This document shows, piece by piece, positions 15,619 to 22,966 of a stretch of 29,664 nucleotides of DNA. The first letter of the stretch is position 1. Every line of letters begins with the position of its first letter. This DNA comes from an uncultured Lachnospiraceae bacterium (GTDB lineage Bacteria > Bacillota > Clostridia > Lachnospirales > Lachnospiraceae), in assembly GCA_910576975.1 (NCBI GenBank), contig CAJTJY010000033.1, positions 1 through 29,664 of the forward strand, given 5' to 3'. Made by a program: the position numbers and the translations under genes. Under the pieces are notes generated by a model that did no database searches, was not told the origin of the DNA, and was given only the letters and a program-made list of their open reading frames with translations.

Positions 15619-17715
15619 ATGTTAAAAGCAGGAGTTTATATTGCAGACAGATATGAGATTGTAGGGAAAGTAGGAGCCGGGGGCATGGCGGATGTCTACA
15701 AGGCGAAAGATCATACCCTGGGGCGGTTTGTAGGCATCAAGGTTTTGAAACAGGAATTTTCCGAGGACATGAATTTTGTGACGAAGTTTCGCACAGAGGC
15801 GCAGTCAGCGGCGGGCCTGGAACATCCCAACATCGTAAATATTTATGATGTTGGCAGTGAAAACGCCATGTATTATATTGTCATGGAGTATGTGGAAGGA
15901 ATTACGTTAAAGACATATATTGAGAAAAAGGGCCAGCTTTCCTTTAAAGAGGCGGTGAGCATTGCCATTCAGGTAGGGCGGGGGATTGAGGCTGCGCATA
16001 ATAAGCATATCGTGCATCGTGATATCAAGCCTCAAAACATTATTATCTCTACCGAAGGCAAAGTGAAAGTCACTGATTTTGGAATTGCAAGGGCGACAAA
16101 TAATAATACCATCAATTCAGAGGTGATGGGATCTGTCCATTATGCTTCTCCAGAGCAGGCGCGCAATGGGTTTGTGGATGGAAAAAGCGATATTTATTCT
16201 CTGGGGATCGTCATGTATGAAATGGTTACGGGGCGGGTTCCTTTTGACGGGGAATCTGCAGTGGCGATCGCCATCCAGCACCTTCAGGAAGAAATGGTAA
16301 ATCCCAGCGCCTATGCGCCAGATCTGCCTGTCAGCCTGGAGAAAATTATTTTAAAATGTACGCAGAAAAGCCCAGACCGCAGATATGCCACCATTAGCGA
16401 TCTTTTGATGGACTTAAAGAAAGCGCTGATCAGCCCAGACGAGGACTTCGTGGTGCTGGTTCCGATCGGGCATCAGGAAAAGACCAGGGTCATGAAGCAG
16501 GAAGAAGTGGAGAGCATCAAACAGCAGACCAGGGATATTTACTATGAAGAGGCGGCACAAGACGAGGATCAGGAACCAGAGGACGAGGACGACGAAGACG
16601 AGGACGACGAGGGGTTCTTAAATCCCAAAATGGAAAAAGCAGTGACCATCATGGGAATTGTGGCAGCGGTGATTATCGTGGTAATTATCGTTTATATCGG
16701 CGGCAGTTTTTTAGGATTATTCCGATTTGGTGCAAAGAAAGACGATGCCAAGGCGCCAGATAAGGTGCAGAGCCAGGACCAGGAAGACGAGGACGACAAA
16801 GTAGGCAAAAAGGACCAGGAAACTGTAGAAATGATTGAACTGCGGGGCAAGACCTACGAGGAGGCAATGAACGCCTTAAATACCATCGGGCTTGGAATTA
16901 GAAGGGCAGGAGAAGAATCATCCGACCAGTATGAGCAGGGGCAGATCGTAAGCCAGAGCAAGGAAGCGGGAAGCGAAGTAGAAAAAAATACCACCATTGA
17001 TGTTACGATTAGCAGCGGCGCTGGAGAGTTTGAAGTGCCTAGCCTCGCCGGACTTGACAAAGATGCGGCGGAATTGAAACTCAAGGAATTTGGCTTGACC
17101 GGAAATTATGATTTTGTATACAGCGATGATATTCCCAATGGGATCATGGTGTCACAGACGCCAGAGGCAGGGGCGAAAGCGAAAAAGGGAGATACCATTA
17201 CAGTCATGCTCAGCAGAGGTCCAGAGCCGATTGTCATGATTGACGTGCAAAACCTGCCAGAAGCAGAGGCAAAGGCGCAGCTGCAGGCCCTGGGATTGGG
17301 CGTTACCACCAATTCAGATTATAATGACGAGATAGCAGAGGGTCATGTCATCAGTCAAAGCATCGTGGAAGGCAAGACGGTAGAAAAAGGGACTACGGTG
17401 ACGCTGACGATCAGCATGGGCAGAAAGAGCCTCTATTATTCTGTAAATAATTATTCCATAGACAAACCCTCGTATATTCCAGATGACTCCACAAGCATAG
17501 AGGCAAAAATCACGCTTTATAAGTCCACAGGGGAGCAGATAGGAACCTGGACGGCAACCACCTTTCCTTATAGCCTGAGCCAGGGAGGCATTGAGAATTG
17601 CGCTCAGGGTTATATTACCATTGACTGGACCTGGACTTATAAGGATGAAGAAGGGGTGGAGATTACGGAAACAGATACCACGAAAATAGAGAACGTTGAT
17701 TTTGCCCAGGAATAA
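15619..17715 (+). CDS. prkC: PASTA-domain membrane serine/threonine kinase
   Basis: A 698-residue transmembrane kinase that senses cell-wall fragments in relatives. The kinase domain (about 10-270) has GxGGMADVYKA, catalytic Lys41, HRDIKPQN (133-140) and DFG (153-155). An acidic juxtamembrane linker (about 313-333, nearly all Asp/Glu) precedes a single transmembrane helix near 341-366. Outside are three PASTA repeats (roughly 402-468, 469-535, 536-602), each ending in a TxxxSxG-like strand. An extra Ig-like or beta-rich C-terminal domain of about 95 residues (LYYSVNNYSIDKPSYIP) follows. It is coupled to stp upstream and rsgA downstream. The extra domain is common in clostridial versions but its ligand is unknown. 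Confidence 0.94.
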   Translation: MLKAGVYIADRYEIVGKVGAGGMADVYKAKDHTLGRFVGIKVLKQEFSEDMNFVTKFRTEAQSAAGLEHPNIVNIYDVGSENAMYYIVMEYVEGITLKTYIEKKGQLSFKEAVSIAIQVGRGIEAAHNKHIVHRDIKPQNIIISTEGKVKVTDFGIARATNNNTINSEVMGSVHYASPEQARNGFVDGKSDIYSLGIVMYEMVTGRVPFDGESAVAIAIQHLQEEMVNPSAYAPDLPVSLEKIILKCTQKSPDRRYATISDLLMDLKKALISPDEDFVVLVPIGHQEKTRVMKQEEVESIKQQTRDIYYEEAAQDEDQEPEDEDDEDEDDEGFLNPKMEKAVTIMGIVAAVIIVVIIVYIGGSFLGLFRFGAKKDDAKAPDKVQSQDQEDEDDKVGKKDQETVEMIELRGKTYEEAMNALNTIGLGIRRAGEESSDQYEQGQIVSQSKEAGSEVEKNTTIDVTISSGAGEFEVPSLAGLDKDAAELKLKEFGLTGNYDFVYSDDIPNGIMVSQTPEAGAKAKKGDTITVMLSRGPEPIVMIDVQNLPEAEAKAQLQALGLGVTTNSDYNDEIAEGHVISQSIVEGKTVEKGTTVTLTISMGRKSLYYSVNNYSIDKPSYIPDDSTSIEAKITLYKSTGEQIGTWTATTFPYSLSQGGIENCAQGYITIDWTWTYKDEEGVEITETDTTKIENVDFAQE

Positions 17716-17729
17716 GGAAACAAGTGCAT

Positions 17730-18626
17730 ATGCAGGGAAAGATTGTAAAAGGAATTGCGGGCTTCTATTATGTCTATGCCGCAGGGGCCGGGGTATTTGA
17801 GTGCAAGGCGAAAGGAATTTTCAGAAAAGACAAGATAAAGCCTCTGGTGGGCGACAATGTGGAAATGGATTTGCTGAATCTGGAAGAGAAGACGGGAAAT
17901 ATTACAGCGATTCTTCCCCGTCAGAATCATCTGATTCGTCCAGCGGTTGCAAATGTCGATCAGGCGCTGGTGATATTCGCAGCGGATAAGCCGAAGCCTA
18001 ATTTTAATCTGCTTGACCGGTTTTTGATCATGATGGAATATCAAAAGATCGACACGGTGATCTGTTTTAACAAGCAAGACCTGGTTCAATGGTCGCAGCT
18101 ACAGAAGATGCAGATGATTTATCAGGAGTGCGGATATCAGATCTTATTTGCCAGCGCCAAGGATCAAAAAGGGCTTTTAGAGCTCCGCAGGGCTTTAAGA
18201 AACAAGACCACAGTGGTAGCAGGACCTTCGGGCGTAGGAAAATCTTCGTTGATCAATTTGCTTTCTCCAAAGGCTGGCATGGAAACCGGGGCTGTCAGTG
18301 AAAAGATCGGCAGGGGAAAGCACACTACGCGGCATTCTGAGCTGCTGCGCATAGAAGAACAAACTTACATTATGGACACGCCTGGATTTAGCTCCCTCTA
18401 TCTTACTGGGGTTGAGAAAGAGGAATTGAAACATTATTTTCAGGAATTTGCAGCCTATGAGTCCTGTTGCCGTTTTTTGGGATGCAGTCATATCCATGAG
18501 CCAGGGTGCGGAGTAAAGAAAGCGCTGCAAGAGGAAAGGATTAGCTCAATACGCTATGAAGACTATAAGACACTGTATGAGGAATTACAGAGCGTCAAAA
18601 AATATCAAAGAAAAAAGGAGAAATAA
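17730..18626 (+). CDS. rsgA: ribosome small-subunit maturation GTPase
   Basis: RsgA (YloQ/YjeQ) is a circularly permuted GTPase that acts late in 30S assembly. The order of motifs shows the permutation: an OB-fold N-terminus (GIAGFYYVYAAGAG), then G4 FNKQD, then G1 GPSGVGKSS, then G3 DTPGFS. It ends with a zinc-binding domain containing CCRFLGCSHIHEPGC. The product has 298 residues from ATG 17730; GTG 17724 is slightly better spaced to AAGGA and would add two residues. It follows the kinase gene by 14 bases, and RsgA is a known phosphorylation target of PrkC in Bacillus. The identification is firm. Confidence 0.94.
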   Translation: MQGKIVKGIAGFYYVYAAGAGVFECKAKGIFRKDKIKPLVGDNVEMDLLNLEEKTGNITAILPRQNHLIRPAVANVDQALVIFAADKPKPNFNLLDRFLIMMEYQKIDTVICFNKQDLVQWSQLQKMQMIYQECGYQILFASAKDQKGLLELRRALRNKTTVVAGPSGVGKSSLINLLSPKAGMETGAVSEKIGRGKHTTRHSELLRIEEQTYIMDTPGFSSLYLTGVEKEELKHYFQEFAAYESCCRFLGCSHIHEPGCGVKKALQEERISSIRYEDYKTLYEELQSVKKYQRKKEK

Positions 18627-18628
18627 GA

Positions 18629-19279
18629 ATGAATTATTTATCACCGTCGATATTGGCAGCAGATTTCGCACATCTGGGAGAGGAAATTAAAAGAATTGAC
18701 GAAGCAGGCGCGCAATATGTGCATATTGATGTTATGGACGGGCGTTTCGTGCCCACGATATCTTTTGGGTCGCCGTTGATGAAATCTATCCGCGGATTAA
18801 CCGAACGGACCTTTGACGTGCATTTGATGGTAGAGGAGCCGATACGCCTGGTGGAGGAAATGGCAGAATGCGGAGCAGACATTATTACGGTTCATGCAGA
18901 GGCATGTGTTCATCTCGACCGTACGATTGACAAGATCAAAGAAAAGGGAATTCTTGCATCTGTGGCATTAAATCCTGCCACAGACTTAAGCTGTCTCGAA
19001 TATATTCTCCCGAAGCTGGACATGGTGCTGCTTATGACTGTCAATCCTGGTTATGGCGGTCAGAAGTATATTCCCTATGTGACGCAGAAGATTTCTGATC
19101 TTCGCAAAATAATTAAGGAGCGGGAATTGAAGGTTGACATTGAAGTGGACGGAGGAATTAATTTAAGCAATGTCCAACAGGCATTAGACGCCGGGGCAAA
19201 TATCATTGTTGCAGGCTCTTCTGTATTTCAGGGGGATGTCACGTCTAATGTCAAGGATTTCCGAAAGATCATCGGGTAA
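18629..19279 (+). CDS. rpe: ribulose-phosphate 3-epimerase
   Basis: Interconverts ribulose 5-phosphate and xylulose 5-phosphate in the pentose phosphate pathway. The 216-residue TIM barrel shows SPSILAADFAHLG at the N-terminus, HIDVMDGRFVPTISFG with a metal His and the catalytic Asp, DVHLMVEEP, MTVNPGYGGQKYI, and EVDGGIN with the second catalytic Asp. It begins 2 bases after rsgA with AAAAGGAGAAATAAGA as ribosome binding site and is followed 16 bases later by thiN. The rsgA-rpe-thiN order is standard in Firmicutes. Confidence 0.95.
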   Translation: MNYLSPSILAADFAHLGEEIKRIDEAGAQYVHIDVMDGRFVPTISFGSPLMKSIRGLTERTFDVHLMVEEPIRLVEEMAECGADIITVHAEACVHLDRTIDKIKEKGILASVALNPATDLSCLEYILPKLDMVLLMTVNPGYGGQKYIPYVTQKISDLRKIIKERELKVDIEVDGGINLSNVQQALDAGANIIVAGSSVFQGDVTSNVKDFRKIIG

Positions 19280-19295
19280 GGAAAGAGGAGCTAAT

Positions 19296-19952
19296 ATGGA
19301 ATCATTGGTTGTCAGCGGCGGAAGTCTGGAAAGGGAGTTTGCGCTGTCTTATATTAGCAAACATCCTTGCGAGCTTGCAATAGCGGTGGATTCTGGGATG
19401 GAATTTTTCTATGGGCAGAAGATCGTCCCTGACTTTATCGTGGGAGACTTTGATTCTGTGGATCCTCTAATTTTGCATAGCTTTCGCAACATTGAGGGAG
19501 GCAAAAAACCTGTGATTCTCCAGTTCCAGCCAGAAAAGGATGAGACAGATACAGAACTTGCCATTCGGACCGCTATCCAGAAAGGCAGCAATGTCATTCA
19601 TCTTTTGGGGGCTACTGGAAGCCGCATGGACCATATGATCGGCAACCTTCATCTTCTTGGAGCTGCAATGTCAAAGGGGGTGGACTGTCGCATGGTGGAC
19701 AGCCATAACCGGATTCGCATCATACGTCAGGGCATGGTTTTGAAACGAAAAGAGCAGTATGGAAAATATGTTTCTTTACTTCCATTCACTTCCCAGGTCA
19801 CGGGGCTGACCCTGAAAGGGTTTAAATATCCGCTGCAAAATTATACGCTGCAATGTTATCATTCTCTTGGCGTCAGCAATGAGATTGTGGAAGAGGAGGC
19901 AGAGATCTCTTTTTGTGAAGGCGTGCTGCTTGTGGTGGAGGCGAGAGACTAA
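19296..19952 (+). CDS. thiN: thiamine pyrophosphokinase
   Basis: Transfers pyrophosphate from ATP to thiamine, giving thiamine diphosphate. The 218-residue protein contains PDFIVGDFDSVDP, QPEKDETDTELAI and LLGATGSRMDHMIGNL, the three conserved ThiN segments, and a C-terminal beta domain (LKGFKYPLQNYTL, SLGVSNE). I use ATG 19296, which follows GAAAGAGGAGCTAAT; the frame is open earlier but overlaps rpe. It is the last gene of the housekeeping run, and a long palindrome stands 26 bases downstream. No thiamine riboswitch is visible in front of it. Confidence 0.94.
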   Translation: MESLVVSGGSLEREFALSYISKHPCELAIAVDSGMEFFYGQKIVPDFIVGDFDSVDPLILHSFRNIEGGKKPVILQFQPEKDETDTELAIRTAIQKGSNVIHLLGATGSRMDHMIGNLHLLGAAMSKGVDCRMVDSHNRIRIIRQGMVLKRKEQYGKYVSLLPFTSQVTGLTLKGFKYPLQNYTLQCYHSLGVSNEIVEEEAEISFCEGVLLVVEARD

Positions 19953-19978
19953 GATAGAATCTCAAAAAATTTGTTTTG

Positions 19979-20058
19979 AGTTTGCGTATTCTGTAATTTT
20001 ATCGTATCAAAAGGCAGCAAGACCTTTTGATACGATAAAATTACAGAATACGCAAACT
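19979..20058. repeat. compact palindromic element (unit C), 36-bp perfect arms
   Basis: Arms 19979-20014 and 20023-20058 are perfect inverted repeats around an 8-base loop. The loop edge GGCAGCAAGACCTTTTG (20013-20029) is identical to 6312-6328. The extended arm (19975-20013) aligns with the unit B arm at 29 of 38 positions plus one gap, and both are self-complementary. It also lies where a terminator for thiN would be expected, though no T run follows. Confidence 0.85.
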
Positions 20059-20077
20059 TAAGCAAAAAATCTGTGGA

Positions 20078-20106
20078 TTGACATTTTTCGCAGGCAGGCA
20101 TATAAT
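20078..20106 (+). promoter_or_regulatory. perfect-consensus sigma-A promoter
   Basis: TTGACA (20078-20083), a 17-base spacer, and TATAAT (20101-20106). Transcription should start near 20113 and runs into the Panacea gene. Such a strong promoter in front of a toxin-antitoxin-like pair implies repression, and a LexA-like box lies at the expected start site. Confidence 0.85.
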
Positions 20107-20118
20107 AAAGTTAAGAAT

Positions 20119-20132
20119 AGAACATATGTTTT
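20119..20132 (+). promoter_or_regulatory. LexA (SOS) box candidate over the transcription start
   Basis: AGAACATATGTTTT matches 12 of 14 positions of the Bacillus-type SOS consensus CGAACRNRYGTTYC; the two outermost bases differ. It begins 12 bases after the -10 hexamer, a position where bound LexA would block transcription. Confidence 0.55.
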
Positions 20133-20156
20133 AAAATTGCGAAAGGAGGGCTGGAT

Positions 20157-20591
20157 ATGGAAGAATGCAGGTATGACGCACTTGAAGTGGCGAAGTATGT
20201 CATCAATAAATGCACCGTTGAGAATTATCCGGTAAGCAATCTGCAGTTACAGAAGATTTTGTATTTTTTACAGAAAAAATATTTGATACAGCAGGGAAGA
20301 AGATTGTTCAAGGACGCAATTGAAGCCTGGCAGTTTGGACCAGTTGTGTCGGAAGTGTATTATCAATATTGCGGGTTTGGCTCCATGACAATTACCATGG
20401 AGTATCCGGTGATGCTTAGCTCAGAGGACAGAATGGAGATTGATCCTGTCGTTGAAGAGAAAAGGACAAAAAAGCCGTGGTATTTGGTGGCAGAGACTCA
20501 TGCACCGGGAAAAGCATGGGATGAGATTTACCAGGACGGGTTAGGAAACAGAAAAGAGATACCGGTTGATTTGATCAGAACGAGGGGATAG
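20157..20591 (+). CDS. Panacea-domain (DUF4065) antitoxin, SocA-like
   Basis: A 144-residue protein with the Panacea/SocA pattern: DALEVAKYVINKC, then NLQLQKILYFLQ (the conserved LQKLLYF helix), IEAWQFGPVVSEVYYQY (the W-x-x-GPV-x-x-x-Y motif) and the ending KAWDEIYQDGLGN. Panacea proteins neutralise many unrelated toxins encoded next to them, including membrane-active ones, and some link to proteolysis. The start is fixed by AAAGGAGGGCTGGAT. The coiled-coil membrane gene begins 1 base after its TAG stop, fitting a toxin-antitoxin operon under a consensus promoter and a possible LexA box. Family assignment is confident; the toxin-antitoxin role is inferred. Confidence 0.8.
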   Translation: MEECRYDALEVAKYVINKCTVENYPVSNLQLQKILYFLQKKYLIQQGRRLFKDAIEAWQFGPVVSEVYYQYCGFGSMTITMEYPVMLSSEDRMEIDPVVEEKRTKKPWYLVAETHAPGKAWDEIYQDGLGNRKEIPVDLIRTRG

Positions 20592-20592
20592 A

Positions 20593-21391
20593 TTGGAAAT
20601 AGGAAATACCGAGGAGAGGCGGAGACAGTTTCAGCGGTTACTGCTTCGCTTAGCAAAAAATCAAAGTTTATTGGATTCTTCTGAGGAAAAAAAGAAAGAT
20701 ATATCTTGAGTTAGAAGAAATATATCAAAAAGAAAGTACAAAAGATATAAAGAGAGCGGAAGGTTTCAGGCATTTTTATTCAGATATTTTTGCCGTGCTG
20801 TCTCAAATAGATAATGATGTCTCTCATGGTAATTTGGAGATATTGACACAGAATATTGATATGCTCCGTCGTGAATATAAAGCAAAGAACAGAGACACTA
20901 ATGGAAGAGTGATTAATATCAACAGACAGATTAATAAATTGTATGACCATGTTAATTTGGAAGTTGCCCGTATAAGTTATCTAAAGAAAACAGAAATGCG
21001 GTCCCAGGATAAGCTGCAGAAAGTGACAGATACTTTGGCAGAAATTCAGGACAAGATTGCAGATATGAATAACGTGGTAGAAAGAGCAGATGAGATGCAA
21101 AAACAGTATATTACTATTTTAGGGATATTTGCAGCAATTGTGCTGGCATTTACGGCAGGCATTGCGTTTTCTACGTCTGTTTTGGAAAATATAGCAAATG
21201 CAAGCATTTATAGAATCATGTTAGTTGTAAATGCAATTGTTTTTGTATTGATTAATGTTATTTATATCTTAACGAGGTTTGTTTTGGAGATTGCCAAGAA
21301 AGGTTCGGATGTAGTAAGATATCCGTTGTATATGATTGTTCTCAACGTGTTTTGCATTGTGGCATCGTTGACTGATGACAACGCAGTCTGA
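20593..21391 (+). pseudogene. candidate membrane toxin paired with the Panacea protein, out of frame at an A7 tract
   Basis: TTG 20593, with CGAGGGG upstream, opens a frame that reads EERRQFQRLLLRLAK and stops at TGA 20707-20709. The frame shifted by one base continues smoothly from the A7 run (20687-20693) through KIYLELEEIYQKES to 21391. With six A the gene would encode about 265 residues: a helical N-terminus, a coiled coil (YLKKTEMRSQDKLQKVTDTL, through VVERADEMQ), and three hydrophobic helices (ITILGIFAAIVLAFTAGIAF; IMLVVNAIVFVLINVIYIL; YMIVLNVFCIVASL). The internal GTG 20795 has no ribosome binding site. It may be a decayed toxin, a slippage-controlled one, or a sequencing error. The family was not recognised. 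Confidence 0.6.
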
Positions 21392-21503
21392 TGGGCAATC
21401 GGGCAAGGAGGTTTGCCTGAATATAAATGTGTCAGTACACTAGATTGAAAGTTTATGCAAAAATGATACATAAGACATTGATGATAAAGGAGATTGAGAT
21501 AAA

Positions 21504-21542
21504 ATGAAACTAGGAATCGTTATTTACGAGGCTGTTTCATGA
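21504..21542 (+). pseudogene. 5' fragment of a gene cut at the direct-repeat border
   Basis: AAAGGAGATTGAGATAAA followed by ATG opens a frame of only 12 residues (MKLGIVIYEAVS) before TGA. The beginning resembles the first beta strand of DsrE-like proteins (MKLGIVIY). The resemblance ends where direct repeat R1 begins (21529), suggesting that insertion of the repeat-bounded segment removed the rest. The family call is weak. Confidence 0.4.
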
Positions 21543-21706
21543 AAATCCATGTATCTCTATAAAATGGCTTAAAGGTTGATAAATACTAGGGGTGAGGGCA
21601 ATTTGATTTCTATGTAATTCTTTATATCTTCATAAGAGTTTATGGAAAATTGGTACGTGATTGGTACGTAGAAAATGAAATGTGAAACTGAAGGTTGAGC
21701 CTTAAT
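21529..21706 (+). repeat. direct repeat R1, left of dinD
   Basis: 178 bases closely similar to R2 at 22685-22860 in the same orientation, with long identical runs (for example AAAGGTTGATAAATACTAGG and TTGATTTCTATGTAATTCTT). It contains a tandem pair of ATTGGTACGT at 21649-21658 and 21660-21669, one helical turn apart and identical in R2. No gene is convincing here. The remaining 21392-21528 holds only the end of the toxin gene transcript and the short fragment at 21504. Confidence 0.85.
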
Positions 21707-21716
21707 ACCGAAGAAA

Positions 21717-21750
21717 AAAGGACAAGGCATGAGAGAATGTCTTGTCCTTT
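21717..21750. terminator. terminator-like hairpin before dinD
   Basis: AAAGGACAAG (21717-21726) pairs perfectly with CTTGTCCTTT (21741-21750); the loop adds GCAT / ATGT with one wobble. Short A and T runs flank it, so it could end transcripts from either side. R2 is followed by a different hairpin at the same relative place. Confidence 0.6.
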
Positions 21751-21774
21751 CCATAATGTTGGAGGGGTGATTGC

Positions 21775-22635
21775 ATGTCGGAATTGAAAGCAAAGGAATA
21801 TAAGAAATTTGAGGATATTAAGCATATCAGAGAAGATGGATCGGAGTTTTGGAGTGCGAGAGAATTGTCGGATGCGTTGGAATATTCTAAATGGGAAAAT
21901 TTTTCCAAAGTAATTGGGCGTGCTATGATCGCATGCGAGAACAGCGGACACAATGTATCTGACGATTTTCCTGAGGTCAGGAAAATCGTAGATGCAGGGG
22001 CAACGAACAAGCCGATAAAAGATTATGAATTGTCAAGATATGCCTGTTATCTGATTGTTCAAAACGGAGATCCGAGAAAAGAAGTAATTGCTTTAGGACA
22101 GACTTATTTCGCTATACAGACATATCGACAGGAAGTTGCCGATCATTTTAATCAGTTGGATGAGGATAGAAGACGCCTTGTTGTTCGTGGGGACATCAAA
22201 CAATGGAATCAACTTTTAGCGGAAACGGCGCATGACGCCGGAGTGATTACGAATGAGGAATTTGCAATTTTTCAAAATGCCGGATATATGGGACTTTATG
22301 GTGGACTGGATGTAGAGGACATTCATGCAAGGAAAGAACTTCAAGTAGGACAGAAGATTCTTGATTATATGGGAAGCACAGAGCTTATCGCCAATTTGTT
22401 CCGCATTTCACAAACAGAGGAGAAACTGCGGAAGGACAGCATACAAGGTGCTGATGCAGCGACAAGCGTACATTATAATGTCGGAAAAGAAGTACGTACT
22501 GCCATTGAAAAAATCGGAGGGACGATGCCAGAGGATTTGCCAAAACCAGAGAAAAGCATTCAGGAGATTGAGAGAGAGCAGATGGCGAGATTAAGAGCGA
22601 AAGCGAAGAAAGGGACGATAATGCTTGATGAATGA
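21775..22635 (+). CDS. dinD: DNA damage-inducible protein D (BRO-N type)
   Basis: A 286-residue DinD-like protein. The N-terminal BRO-N style region reads EFWSARELSDALEYSKWENF, followed by KPIKDYELSRYACYLIVQNGDPRKE and VIALGQTYFAIQTYRQE, all typical of DinD. The rest is helical (EFAIFQNAGYMGLYGGLDVEDIHARK) with a charged tail. In Escherichia coli DinD is SOS-induced and inhibits RecA filaments; in Gram-positives it is usually accessory DNA with unclear function. The ribosome binding site is TTGGAGGGGTGATTGC. No LexA box is visible directly upstream. It is flanked by direct repeats R1 and R2, like cargo. The family is confident. Confidence 0.88.
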   Translation: MSELKAKEYKKFEDIKHIREDGSEFWSARELSDALEYSKWENFSKVIGRAMIACENSGHNVSDDFPEVRKIVDAGATNKPIKDYELSRYACYLIVQNGDPRKEVIALGQTYFAIQTYRQEVADHFNQLDEDRRRLVVRGDIKQWNQLLAETAHDAGVITNEEFAIFQNAGYMGLYGGLDVEDIHARKELQVGQKILDYMGSTELIANLFRISQTEEKLRKDSIQGADAATSVHYNVGKEVRTAIEKIGGTMPEDLPKPEKSIQEIEREQMARLRAKAKKGTIMLDE

Positions 22636-22684
22636 TGTGTTATCGACAATAGTTTGAAAAAACATAGTGATAAAAGTTATTTGC

Positions 22685-22860
22685 AGGTCTGTTCATATAA
22701 ATCCATATATCGCTATAAAATGGCTGAAAGGTTGATAAATACTAGGGTTGAGGGAAAATTGATTTCTATGTAATTCTTTATATCTTCAAAAAGTTTTATG
22801 TGGAATTGGTACGTGATTGGTACGTAAAAAATGAAATGCAACTGTAAATTGAGCCTTAAT
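22685..22860 (+). repeat. direct repeat R2, right of dinD
   Basis: 176 bases in the same orientation as R1, 1156 bases away. It keeps the paired ATTGGTACGT boxes (22805-22814, 22816-22825) and the final TTGAGCCTTAAT. Together with the terminator it fills most of the 331-base gap after dinD; 22636-22684 and 22910-22966 show nothing else but the ribosome binding site GTGGGGTGAATAA of the next gene. Confidence 0.85.
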
Positions 22861-22870
22861 AATAATTAAG

Positions 22871-22906
22871 AAAAGGTTAAGTCAGTTGAAATAACATAGC
22901 CTTTTT
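22871..22906 (+). terminator. terminator-like hairpin after R2
   Basis: AAAAGGTTA (22871-22879) pairs with TAGCCTTTT (22897-22905), one wobble, and five T end the stem (22902-22906). It probably ends dinD transcription. Confidence 0.6.
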
Positions 22907-22966
22907 GTGTGAATGCTACATATGAAAGTTAGAATTGTAATAAAAGTAATCAAGTGGGGTGAATAA

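Noticed and set aside
20795..21391. Separate 198-residue gene starting at GTG 20795
   Set aside because: No ribosome binding site, and the coding pattern continues upstream to the A7 tract, so it is the main part of a longer gene.
21569..21793. Minus-strand frame through repeat R1 with a similar frame in R2
   Set aside because: The similarity is explained by the DNA repeat; there is no start signal and no recognisable family.
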